From contig CM026387.1 in NCBI GenBank assembly GCA_014843695.1, forward strand, positions 73,505,749 to 73,569,748: a stretch of DNA of 64,000 nucleotides, read 5' to 3'. Positions 46,944 to 57,194 of the stretch are shown here, one piece after another. The DNA comes from Archivesica marissinica (Eukaryota; Mollusca; Bivalvia; Venerida; Vesicomyidae). The notes beneath the pieces are model-generated. The model worked only from the letters and a program-made list of their open reading frames with translations, had not been told where the DNA came from and ran no database searches. The translations under genes and the position numbers were made by a program. Within the stretch, counting starts at the first letter, position 1, and every line of letters begins with the position of its first letter.

Positions 46944-48633
46944 CTCATGAGCGGTATTGGTTAGCGTTCATAAACCATAGATTCACAAGCGGTATTGGTT
47001 AGCGTTCATAAACCATAGATTCACGAGCGGTGTTGGTTAGCGTTCATAAACCATAGATTCACAAGCGGTATTGGTTAGCGTTCATAACCATAGATTCACG
47101 AGCGGTGTTGGTTAGCATTCATAAACCATAGATTCACGAGCGGTATTGGTTAGCGTTCATAAACCATAGATTCACAAGCGGTATTGGTTAGCGTTCATAA
47201 ACCATAGATTCACGAGCGGTATTGGTTAGCATTCATAAACCATAGATTCATGAGCATTGTTGGTTAGCATTCATAAACCATAGATTCATGAGCGGTATTG
47301 GTTAGCATTCATAAACCATAGATTCATGAGCAGTATTGGTTAGCGTTCATAAACCATATATTCATGAGCTGTATTGGTTAGCGTTCATAAACCATAGATT
47401 CATGAGCGGTATTGGTTTATGTTCATAAACCATAGATTCACGAGCGGTATTGGTTAGCGTTCATAAACCATAGATTCATGAGCGGTATTGGTTTATGTTC
47501 ATTAACCAAACAACATTGGTTAGCGTTCATAAACCATAGATTCATGAGCGGTATTGGTTTACGTTCATAAACCATAGATTTATGAGCGGTATTGGTTTAT
47601 GTTCATAAACCATAGATTCACGAGCGGTATTGGTTAGCGTTCATAAACCATAGAATCATGAGCAGTATTGGTTTATGTTCATAAACCATAGATTCATGAG
47701 CGGTATTGGTTAGCGTTCATAAACCATAGATTCATGAGCGGTATTGGTTTATGTTCATAAACCATAGATTCATGAGCGGTATTGGTTAGCGTTCATAAAC
47801 CATAGATTCATGAGCGGTATTGGTTTACGTTCATAAACCATAGATTTATGAGCGGTATTGGTTTATGTTCATAAACCATAGATTCACGAGCGGTATTGGT
47901 TAGCGTTCATAAACCATAGAATCATGAGCAGTATTGGTTTATGTTCATAAACCATAGATTCATGAGCGGTATTGGTTAGCGTTCATAAACCATAGATTCA
48001 TGAGCGGTATTGGTTTATGTTCATAAACCATAGATTCATGAGCGGTATTGGTTAGCGTTCATAAACCATAGATTCATGAGCGGTATTGGTTTACGTTCAT
48101 AAACCATAGATTTATGAGCGGTATTGGTTTATGTTCATAAACCATAGATTCACGAGCGGTATTGGTTAGCGTTCATAAACCATAGAATCATGAGCAGTAT
48201 TGGTTTATGTTCATAAACCATAGATTCATGAGCGGTATTGGTTAGCGTTCATAAACCATAGATTCATGAGCGGTATTGGTTTACTTTCATAAACCATAGA
48301 TTCATGAGCGGTATTGGTTTATGTTCATAAACCATAGATTCACGAGTGGTATTGGTTTACGTTCATAAACCATAGATTCATGAGCGGTATTGGTTAGCGT
48401 TCATAAACCATAGATTCACGAGCGGTATTGGTTAGCGTTCATAAACCATAGATTCATGAGCGGTATTGGTTAGCGTTCATAAACCATAGATTCATGAGCG
48501 GTATTGGTTTACGTTCATAAACCATAGATTCATGAGCGGTATTGGTTAGCGATCATAAACCATAGATTCACGAGCGGTATTGGTTAGCGTTCATAAACCA
48601 TTGATTCACAGGCTGTATTTGTTAGCATTCATA
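46944..48633. repeat. Tandem array, 38-bp unit with 266-bp higher-order period
   Basis: About 44 units containing TTCATAAACCATAGATTCAT and GAGCGGTATTGGTTAGCG. The variant ATTTATGAGCGG recurs at about 47579, 47846 and 48112, and ATAGAATCATGAGCAG follows each, giving a 7-unit block repeat. Confidence 0.95.
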
Positions 48634-49206
48634 ACACTTTATGTACTCTCCATTGATCACTAGAGCAGGGCGGGCCTCGACTAGAGTGTGCCTTAGTGAA
48701 ATACTCTCCCTGGTTCTCAACTTCAACCAATTTTCAACTGAGAGAGATGAGTCTCTTCCAACACCTTCTTAGACCAGACCAACCTGGAAGAATTCCAATC
48801 GGTCCATAGCAACCAACAATCCCACGTTGTCCAATTTTTATACATAGAGGAATCTTCACTGGCCAGTCCTGACTGCTATGTATGCATAGTAATTATAGCA
48901 TGTACTGAGCATAGTCTTGATAGAGTGAGGCAATCACTAGAGGATAGAAAATATAACGTACATTTAATTGGAGCAACAAACATCTCCCTAACACATCCCC
49001 TATTTTCAGTGGGTCATTAATGAAGTTTGAATACATTGTTTGGCTGCAGCTCTTGTGAATTCCAGTACATAAGTTGCACTGAATGCTTTAAGGTGGTCTA
49101 AATACAATCTGCGAAAATGGCCGTTTCTTGTCGAAAATGGCCGTTTCTTAGAGATATATTGATCGAATTGTGGCCGTTTAGACTGACCGCTGACCGGGTG
49201 AGAGAG
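48634..49206. other. Unique-looking sequence
   Basis: No gene recognised; GAAAATGGCCGTTTCTTG is doubled at about 49112-49149. Confidence 0.5.
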
Positions 49207-49350
49207 GTGACCGTCAAATAGAGGTCAACTATATAGGAAAATCTCTTGGGAGGAAATGAACTGGCTCGCTTATTAGATGTGACCGTCAAATAGAGGTCAA
49301 CTATATAGGAAAATCTCTTGGGAGGAAATGAACTGGCTCGCTTATTAGAG
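49207..49350. repeat. 72-bp tandem duplication
   Basis: GTGACCGTCAAATAGAGGTC and AACTGGCTCGCTTATTAGA occur twice, 72 bp apart. Confidence 0.92.
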
Positions 49351-49490
49351 GTGACCGCTTATCAGAGTTGACGATAGTAAAGGTTATGCTGTACTTTGCT
49401 TGGCTGCAACCAATACCACATACATTGATAGTGGATCACAATCCTTAAATCTTCACAGTACAATTTATGGAATGTAATTGAACTGACTTA

Positions 49491-49605
49491 CCCTAAAACA
49501 CACACTTATATATATGACAAAACTTACCCTAAAACACACACTTATATATATGACCAGATCTTACCCTAAAACACACTCATATATATATATGACAAGATCT
49601 TACAA
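49491..49605. repeat. ~35-bp repeat, three units
   Basis: CTTACCCTAAAACACACACT followed by TATATATATGAC, three times. Confidence 0.88.
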
Positions 49606-49687
49606 TATCAAATCATTTCGTTCATTTAAGGATAGGATTTGATAGCATACCCTGGCTTATTGAGAGCAGCCCAATATTAAAAAAGTT

Positions 49688-49801
49688 GAAGTCGTGATAG
49701 CGCAGTGGTAGAACATTCTCTTCAGGTGCGAGGTCTTGTGAGTGATTAATATAAGTTGTAAGAACTTGTTACGCAATCGAGCTCAAATAAATTTGTATAA
49801 A
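49688..49801 (+). mobile_element. SINE3, internally deleted
   Basis: The head GAAGTCGTGATAGCGCAGTG goes straight to the 3' end AGTGATTAATATAAGTTGTA and CGAGCTCAAATAAATTTGTA; the middle body is gone. Confidence 0.8.
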
Positions 49802-50045
49802 TTAACCCTTTCAACACCACAGACCTCTAAATTGGCTTACAAAAAAGTGTAGATCCAGATGAGCCGGCTCGTGACGAGCCGTCTCATCAGGATCTGCACT
49901 TTATTTCAAGTAATATAACTATTTTTAGAGAGAAAAATACCCATTTTGATAAATGAACTGATCCAAATGTAATTTTGTTATTAATTTATTGGTCTAAAAT
50001 ATCATGGACCAGTCCATGTCAGTTACTTGGTGTTGAATGGGTTAA
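49802..50045 (+). mobile_element. MITE-A, TTAA-flanked
   Basis: TTAA-CCCTTTCAACACCA and GGTGTTGAATGGG-TTAA; almost identical to the 28993-29237 copy. Inserted at the end of the deleted SINE3. Confidence 0.9.
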
Positions 50046-50263
50046 TATTAAGAATAAAATACAGCAGGTGTTTGCGACAGTGTTGTAATATGTGATAGGT
50101 AACTGGCTTTCGTTTTAGTGTGGAGATACAGTAACATAGAACTCTACGATGGACTTATGAGACTTCAGTACTTCACGCTTCGCATCAATAAATGCTTCGA
50201 TTGTTAAACTCATATCAGCTCACCAACCGGTCTTTTATCAGAACAAGTCCATTGTATATTTGA

Positions 50264-50401
50264 TCAGATTAATGCAATCCATGTTATGTTTTTACCAGAT
50301 TAATGCAATCCATGTTATGTTTTTACCAGATTAATGCAATCCATGTTATGTTTTTACCAGATTAATGCAATCCATGTTATGTTTTTACCAGATTAATGCA
50401 T
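50264..50401. repeat. 31-bp repeat, about 4.5 units
   Basis: ACCAGATTAATGCAATCCAT plus GTTATGTTTTT in tandem. Confidence 0.93.
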
Positions 50402-50766
50402 TTCTCAGCTAATCAGAATATAATTGTGTAAGAATAGTATAAGTAATTCTCTCATTTCAACATCTGAATAATCTCAACTTTATGATTTGCTAACTCTGGA
50501 TGAGAGCAATGGAGGTTGGATTGACCTTGTTTGGTTTATGTTGGGTTGTAAGAATGCTGTATTTCTTCATTTATAGAACATGCATGTATTTAATTAATGT
50601 GTTTCTATCTGTATTGATATGTTCAGCTTGGTTATTTATATTTTCTCTTTCATTTCTAGCCAGGAAGATGTGTATGTCCATGCTTTATTTACACCGAAAT
50701 ATTCCTAAAGTCTGTCCAGCCCAACTGTTTTACCAGCCGAATTTTTGAAGTCTTTTATTCGTAGCA
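50402..50766. other. Unique-looking sequence
   Basis: An 82-codon frame (50500-50748) is hydrophobic but unrecognised; no splice or family support. Confidence 0.45.
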
Positions 50767-51013
50767 TTAACCCATTTCATTCTGGATACATTTAACGGCT
50801 TTTGCAAACAACATAGATCCAGATCAGCCGCAGCATGACGCTGAATGCTGATCAGGATCTATGTTGTTTGCTACATAGCTAAGTATCTTAGCAAGATCAT
50901 CTGAATAGCAAACAGCATAAAGCCTGATCAGAGGGAACGTTCCGGGGCAGCTGATCTGGCTCTATGTTCTTTGCAAATACTGTTTGAACGGTATCCAGAA
51001 TCAAATGGGTTAA
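50767..51013 (+). mobile_element. MITE-B, TTAA-flanked
   Basis: TTAA-CCCATTTCATTCTGG and GAATCAAATGGG-TTAA. Both hairpins are present (AACAACATAGATCCAGATCA with TGATCAGGATCTATGTTGTT; AACAGCATAAAGCCTGATCA with GATCTGGCTCTATGTTC). Confidence 0.88.
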
Positions 51014-51391
51014 TTAACCAATGGCAAGATCGAAGTATCAAGGAGATAGTGTTTCTATTTTGTAAAAATCCCAATGTTGTTATTGTATCCTTAGACAAGA
51101 ATGTTAACTGATGTGATGTCGCTTTTTATTAAGGTCTATAGAGAAACTAACGAAATTGTGATTTTGATTTCATATCAATTTGGATTATGGCCTATAGGGA
51201 AATACAACGAAAGTGCAAATAGTCACCCAAAATAAGATAATAATCGAAAACGATATAAAAGAATAATGGCATGTGGACACTTCGTGGTCCGGTTGGAATA
51301 ATATGCAAATTGAGCCAATTCTGTAAATTACATGCGGAGAGGGTGTAAGCACATTAGACAAAATAAATCAAATCATGAGTACACTTGACCT

Positions 51392-51676
51392 GTAACCTGC
51401 TAATCGCATCTATAGTTGCTTAGGCAAACAGCATAGAGCCAGATCAGAGATCAAATGGCACGTTCTAGGGACACAGAATGTGCTGTCTGATCAGGCTCTA
51501 TGCTATATTAGTACAGCTGAAACACATGGCTGAAGTAGAGCTAAAACACTTGGCTGAATAGCAAACAACATAGATCCTGATCAGACATGGGATTACATCA
51601 CAGTTGATCTGGATCTATTTTGTTTGCACATTCATTCCAATGTATTCAGTATTTCAAGGGTTATTTCAAGGGTTAA
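51392..51676 (-). mobile_element. MITE-B, reverse orientation, with an extra insertion
   Basis: The order of hairpins is reversed (AACAGCATAGAGCCAGATCA first, AACAACATAGATCCTGATCA second). The right end is CAAGGG-TTAA. About 30 bp of extra sequence (doubled AACACATGGCTGAA-like text) lies between the hairpins. Confidence 0.72.
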
Positions 51677-51879
51677 AAAAGGTTGTAGTTCATCACATGT
51701 TTATTGAATATTGGTTAAAGTGAATAGTTAATGTAAATGCAAGTCTGTCAGTTGTGTTGCTATTGCAACCAGTATTAAGTTATACAATCAAAATTTGAAA
51801 ATCACAGCACTGTTTTCCTAAAGGTATACATGTATGTTTAGTATGATACTAGCAACACCAGGGCAGCACATTCCATTAT

Positions 51880-52018
51880 GTTTTTATATGAACAAGTTGG
51901 CAGTTTCTTGCTGAGGCTGGTGCACCAAGTACCTGTTAATCACTGGAGCCTGCCCTGGAAAGATTTTATTTGGTAAACTGCCCGCCGGCGATATAGCCCA
52001 AATTGTGCTGATGCAGGA
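51880..52018 (+). mobile_element. SINE1 3' part
   Basis: AACAAGTTGGCAGTTTCTTG, GGAGCCTGCCCTGGAAAG and AACTGCCCGCCGGCGATATA match the SINE1 body; head absent. Confidence 0.82.
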
Positions 52019-52597
52019 CTAATCCCCAAACAAACAATCTTTATGTTTATATATTCTTACCCGTTACTCTTGGACAAAATATTATAGAAAAATCTTTCTG
52101 TTTCAAAAGGAATGTCATAATTTGTATCCAAATATATCTGATGTCACAAATTGAAGATTTAACGTTCCAAATGTCACATATTTGAATCACAACTGGTTAT
52201 AGATATTTTGAATTGCGTAGCTTTAAACCTAATGGGAGGTAGATGCTTGAGATATCACAGTGTAACCAGAAGAGTTCAGACATTAGAAGCATTCAAATCT
52301 CTCCAGTTGTGAATTGAGAGGTGAATTGTCTTTGTTTCTTCCTATTCTCCATCATGGCCAAACTTTTATGAAAACATGGATGGAATGGAGCCTCAAAAAT
52401 TAAAAAAAAAATGGTTAGACAGGACAGTCTTTAGTTTTATTGACCAGATCATGCAATACAGGCACATGCATTTGGTTCTCCCCCATATAAACACCAGATG
52501 CACCACCAACTTGATACACCCTATCTTCACCCAGTGCCCATTTTATTTATTGAAAATATTTAAGTACAGTGTGAAGAAACCTCGTGTGTAAGATCAG
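52019..52597. other. Unique-looking sequence
   Basis: A 71-codon frame at 52376-52591 has no recognised domain. Confidence 0.45.
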
Positions 52598-53030
52598 GGA
52601 CCACTGTGTCCGAGGGGTTATTGTCGGGGGAATCTATGGCAGAGGGGTTATGGTTGCCTGGCCTTCATGGCTGGGTGGTTAACTGTGGACCACTGTGTCC
52701 GAGGGGTTATTGTTGGGGGAATCTATGGCAGAGGGGTTATGGTTGCCTGGCCTTCATGGCTGGGTGGTTAACTGTGGACCACTGTGTCCGAGGGGTTATT
52801 GCCGGGGGAATCTATGGCAGAGGGGTTATGGTTGCCTGGCCTTCATGGCTGGGTGGTTAACTGTGGACCACTGTGTCCGAGGGGTTATTGCCGGGGGAAT
52901 CTATGGCAGAGGGGTTATGGTTGCATGGCCTTCATGGTGGGTGGTTAACTGTGGACCACTGTGTCCGAGGGGTTATTGTCGGGGGAATCTATGGCAGAGG
53001 GGTTATGGTTGCATGGCTGGGTGGTTAACT
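52598..53030 (+). repeat. Tandem array, 89-bp unit, built from a SINE4 head
   Basis: About five units containing CCACTGTGTCCGAGGGGTTA, CAGAGGGGTTATGGTTGCCT and TTCATGGCTGGGTGGTTAAC. The last motif is the pol III A-box region of SINE4. The array passes without a break into the SINE4 head at about 53030. Confidence 0.93.
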
Positions 53031-53308
53031 GTGGGCCTCTGTGGCTGGCTGGGTGGTTAACTGTGGGCCGAGTAGTTAAAACCGTTATGATCACTATCCT
53101 CTCAGCATAGTAGGTATGAATCCCACTAGTGTTGTCGAATTCTTTCATGTGACGAAGCTCTTGAATTGGCTTGTGGAAGGTCGGAGGTTCTACCTGAGTG
53201 CAATCTGTGCCTGAAATAATACACCCTGATTCTTCCTTCATTCACCAATAACGGCTGGAGATGCGCTATATGACCTAAGCTGTTAGGTGACTAAGCCACC
53301 GAAACAAT
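53031..53308 (+). mobile_element. SINE4 between two arrays
   Basis: The head TGGCTGGCTGGGTGGTTAAC leads to TATGACCTAAGCTGTTAGGT and the tail GAAACAATCAAAGCAAACT. Its 5' part is shared with the left array and its tail with the right array. Confidence 0.82.
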
Positions 53309-53850
53309 CAAAGCAAACTTGCCAGATCAAAAATGGTGGTATTTAGAAACAATCAAAGCAAACTGGCAAGATCAAAAATGGTGGTATTTAGAAACAATCG
53401 AAGCAAGCTTGCTAGATCAAAAATGGTGGTATTTAGAAACAATCAGAACAAACTTGCCAGATCAAAAATGGTGGTATTTAGAAACAATCAGAACAAACTT
53501 GCCAGATCAAAAATGGTGGTATTTAGAAACAATCAAAGCAAACTTGCCAGATCAAAAATGGTGGTATTTAGAAACAATCAGAACAAACTTGCCAGATCAA
53601 AAATGGTGGTATTTAGAAACAATCAAAGCAAACTTGCCAGATCAAAAATGGTGGTATTTAGAAACAATCGAAGCAAACTTGCCAGATCAAAAATGGTGGT
53701 ATTTAGAAACAATCAAAGCAAACTGGCTAGATCAAAAATGGTGGTATTTAGAAACAATCAAAGCAAACTTGCCAGATCAAAAATGGTGGTATTTAGAAAC
53801 AATCAAAGCAAACTTGCCAGATCAAAAATGGTGGTATTTAGAAACAGGCT
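53309..53850 (+). repeat. Tandem array, 45-bp unit, containing the SINE4 tail
   Basis: Twelve units of TGCCAGATCAAAAATGGTGG, TATTTAGAAACAATCAAAGC and AAACT. AAACAATCAAAGCAAACT is also the tail of the SINE4 just upstream. Two open repeat frames result from the 45-bp length. Confidence 0.95.
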
Positions 53851-53855
53851 TTTAG

Positions 53856-54066
53856 ATTGGTGTGAGGTCAAGTGGTTAACATGTTGCACTGTGAATCTGG
53901 GGATCCCTCATTCCATCCTCCGGCTCACCCTAATAATATTAACAGTCTTTCAGATGGGACTAGAAACCGAGATCTAATGTATCTATTGCTATACACCGGG
54001 CATGTAAAAGAACCAGAGATGCTTCTGGAATTGGACGTGTGGTGCCTTGCACTATTCTCCAAAAAA
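53856..54066 (+). mobile_element. SINE2 copy, forward orientation
   Basis: Head GAGGTCAAGTGGTTAACATG, body ATTAACAGTCTTTCAGATGG and GGCATGTAAAAGAACCAGAG, forward relative to the reversed copies elsewhere. Abuts the 45-bp array. Confidence 0.75.
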
Positions 54067-54467
54067 TAAAATTACTAATATTACTTCTTGAGGCCCCCCC
54101 AATTAACCAGGGTGGGGGGATATAACCTGATTTACACTGTATGTACTTAATTGTTTTCTCTCGATAGCTGGATTTGATGAATATTGTCTATGTGACATGT
54201 ACTTGTATTCCATACCGTTTTAGCCTGTGAGTGAGTTACCTCCCACTGAGAGACGTAATGTATGTTTCACTTCTTAGAGTTCTTGTTATCGTGACCGTTA
54301 CCACACTGTTTTACAGAACACTTCACTTGACCATGGAAATTTACTGATCTCCGCAAGTACAGCGCAACTGTCTAGATCATGCATTTTCTGAGATCTCTGT
54401 TTTATCCACCGACTATTCATGTGCATATTTAGAGAATATTTCTTGCCTGATGAAGTCATTACCCTTT
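54067..54467. other. Unique-looking sequence
   Basis: No exon recognised. Confidence 0.5.
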
Positions 54468-54615
54468 CCCACATATAAGTTCCCACATATAAGTTTCCGC
54501 ATAGAACTTCCCGCATTGAAGTTCCCACATAGCAGTTCCCACATAGAACTTCCCACATAGAAGTTCCCACATAGAAGTTCCCACATAGAAGTTCCAGATA
54601 GAAGCTCCAGATAGA
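54468..54615. repeat. 14-bp tandem repeat
   Basis: AGAAGTTCCCACAT repeated about ten times with variation. Confidence 0.9.
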
Positions 54616-54925
54616 AGCACCTCTCGAAAGAATTATCAATACCACATACATCGCCCCATTGGTAGTGCAACAGTGGCAACCATACTTAGATTAGAATAAC
54701 ATAGTGGATACAACCCGTATGCATTCCAAGAAATCTCTGAAGTGTAGTGCATTATTCCAACTGCTTGTTCATTGATGGTCACTGTATGTATGGAGATATA
54801 GTAACATATCAGCCTACACAGGCCCGTACGCAGTATGCACCCTACTAAAGCTGTCCATGTCTTCTTTCTTTTGATAAATTTACTATCCCAATATGTGATT
54901 GTCGCCTTGTTTTCTATATATTTAA

Positions 54926-55105
54926 TTAACCCGTAACCTGCCGAATAAATTGGACGGAATGTGCAAGCAAAAACATAGATCCAGATCAGCCGCAACGTAG
55001 TGTCGCATCTGATCAGGGTCTATATTGTGTGCTATTCAGACAAGTGTTTTAGCTCCACTATCCGAATAGCAAACAGCATAGAGCCTGATCAGAAGGCATG
55101 TTCAT
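54926..55105 (+). mobile_element. MITE-B, right end lost
   Basis: TTAA-CCCGTAACCTGCCGAAT, hairpin 1 (ACATAGATCCAGATCAGCCG with TGATCAGGGTCTATATTGT), then half of hairpin 2. Confidence 0.8.
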
Positions 55106-55430
55106 ATATACACAAGAAATATATTGATGCAAGATATCGAAGGCGCCCAGCCATTGAAGTTTTAAAAAGAGTTTTGGGGGGGATAACCCCCTACTCAACA
55201 TCAAGTGCTCGTGTTTGGACTCATCCCTAAACTAATAACACACCCCCTATAAAAAGTCATGCATACGGGTCTACGACAAGTGTTATATCACAATAGAACG
55301 GGAGGAAGTATTCATTTTGCAATAACACTTACAGTTGGAGAACCGTATGTTAGGATGATAAGCGGAAGAATGGCAGGTTTAATCTACTAATATTACTGGC
55401 AGTATTTCGGATGAAATTTTATGATAAAGT
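55106..55430. other. Unique-looking sequence
   Basis: Nothing recognised. Includes AAGAGTTTTGGGGGGGATAA near 55170. Confidence 0.45.
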
Positions 55431-56211
55431 CATGTATATTCGTGTTTTACACCAGACACACAAAGTCATGTATATTCGTGTTTTACACCAGACACACAAA
55501 ATCATGTATATTCGTGTTTTACACCAGACACACAAAATCATGTATATTCGTGTTTTACACCAGACACACAAAGTCATGTATATTCTTGTTTTACACCAGA
55601 CACACAAAGTCATGTATATTCGTGTTTTACACCAGACACACAAAGTCATGTATATTTGTGTTTTACACCAGACACACAAAATCATGTATATTCGTGTTTT
55701 ACACCAGACACACAAAATAATGTATATTTGTGTTTTACACCAGACACACAAAATCATGTATATTCGTGTTTTACACCAGACACACAGTCATGTATATTCG
55801 TGTTTTACACCAGACACACAAAGTCATGTATATTCGTGTTTTACACCAGACACACAAAATCATGTATATTCGTGTGTTAAACCAGACACACAAAATCATG
55901 TATATCTGTGATTTACACCAGACACACAAAATCATGTATATTCGTGTTAAACCAGACACACAAAATCATGTATATTCGTGTTTTAAACCAGACACACAAA
56001 ATCATGTATATTCGTGTTTTAAACCAGACACACAAAATCATGTATATCTGTGATTTACACCAGACACACAAAATCATGTATATCTGTGATTTACACCAGA
56101 CACACAAAATCATGTATATTCGTGTTTTAAACCAGACACACAAAATCATGTATATCTGTGATTTACACCAGACACACAAAATCATGTATATTCGTGTTTT
56201 ACACCAGACAC
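55431..56211. repeat. Tandem array, 36-bp unit
   Basis: About 22 units of CATGTATATTCGTGTTTTAC and ACCAGACACACAAAAT. A second form (ATATCTGTGATTTACACC) becomes common in the right half. Open frames on both strands reflect the 36-bp length. Confidence 0.95.
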
Positions 56212-56286
56212 ATTTAAGAGCATATCATAGGTTAATAATGGCAATCTTATGATTTTTACAAGAGTTACACTATGACTAGTGGAAAG

Positions 56287-56365
56287 CCAGTGGTTTTTCC
56301 CAGTAGCCTGTCTGAACAGGCACTACTGAACTACCGAGGGGCCTTCCTCCACCATTTAAATAATT
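56287..56365 (+). mobile_element. SINE4 fragment
   Basis: GTGGTTTTTCCCAGTAGCCT and GAGGGGCCTTCCTCCACCAT resemble the SINE4 middle. Confidence 0.55.
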
Positions 56366-57194
56366 GTAGCGATTCAATAATTTGTGCGAATCAAAATAAA
56401 AGCAAGAGAAACATGCATGTAGAATTGGTGCATCCGTTTGGGTATTAGCACTCTGTTGTAGTCAGTATGTTTCCATGGTTGACTGAGCTCTGATGTTATT
56501 AGAAGAACCTGGGCCTTTAGTACAGTACAAATAGGACATTGGGGTAGGAAAAATTTGAACAGAAATGGGAATAATGGTTTTGTTATGTCAAAGGCCTGTG
56601 TAATATGACACAATAAAATCTTTTTCTCAACTCTTGGTGGAAATAAAAAAAATTGGCACTTTCACATATTTTCGAAATTTTTACCAGGAATTTCTGGAAT
56701 TAATTTTTCTACAAAATATGAAGGTACGCATATTTGATTTAGAGTTTGGAAGTAATGAATATAATATATCTACATAGCAAAAATGCAATTTGAATGTTAT
56801 CTGGACAAAAATACTTGCCTTTATGGACATTTTACGCTCTTTAATGATTTTCAGAAATATCAAATTTTTTAAAAGTTGCGTACATATGCAGTGTTTTATT
56901 TGCAGATTGATTTGTGCTCTGTAAAATATCTTAAATTCCAAGGACAACCTTGTTACATTGTTTGTCTAAACATTTAGTGTTTACTACAACATAACTCAGG
57001 GATATAAATGGAACACATTATCGGTCAGTGCTTTCGATTAAAAACCCTCAGCATGCTATAATATACATGTATTATGTGTTTGCAATATATTACTTTAAAC
57101 GTATATCATTTTCAGCCATGCTTAAATTCGTAGACAATGTCAGGAATCATACCAATTATTAGTATAATGTGGTTAATCCATCAACTGTTGGTCA
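56366..57194. other. Unique-looking AT-rich sequence
   Basis: No exon or repeat recognised. Confidence 0.5.

Noticed and set aside
53319..53977. WWYLETIKANLPDQK and VVFRNNQSKLARSKM repeat proteins
   Set aside because: Two overlapping frames of the 45-bp array; both cannot be selected, and the array derives from a SINE tail.
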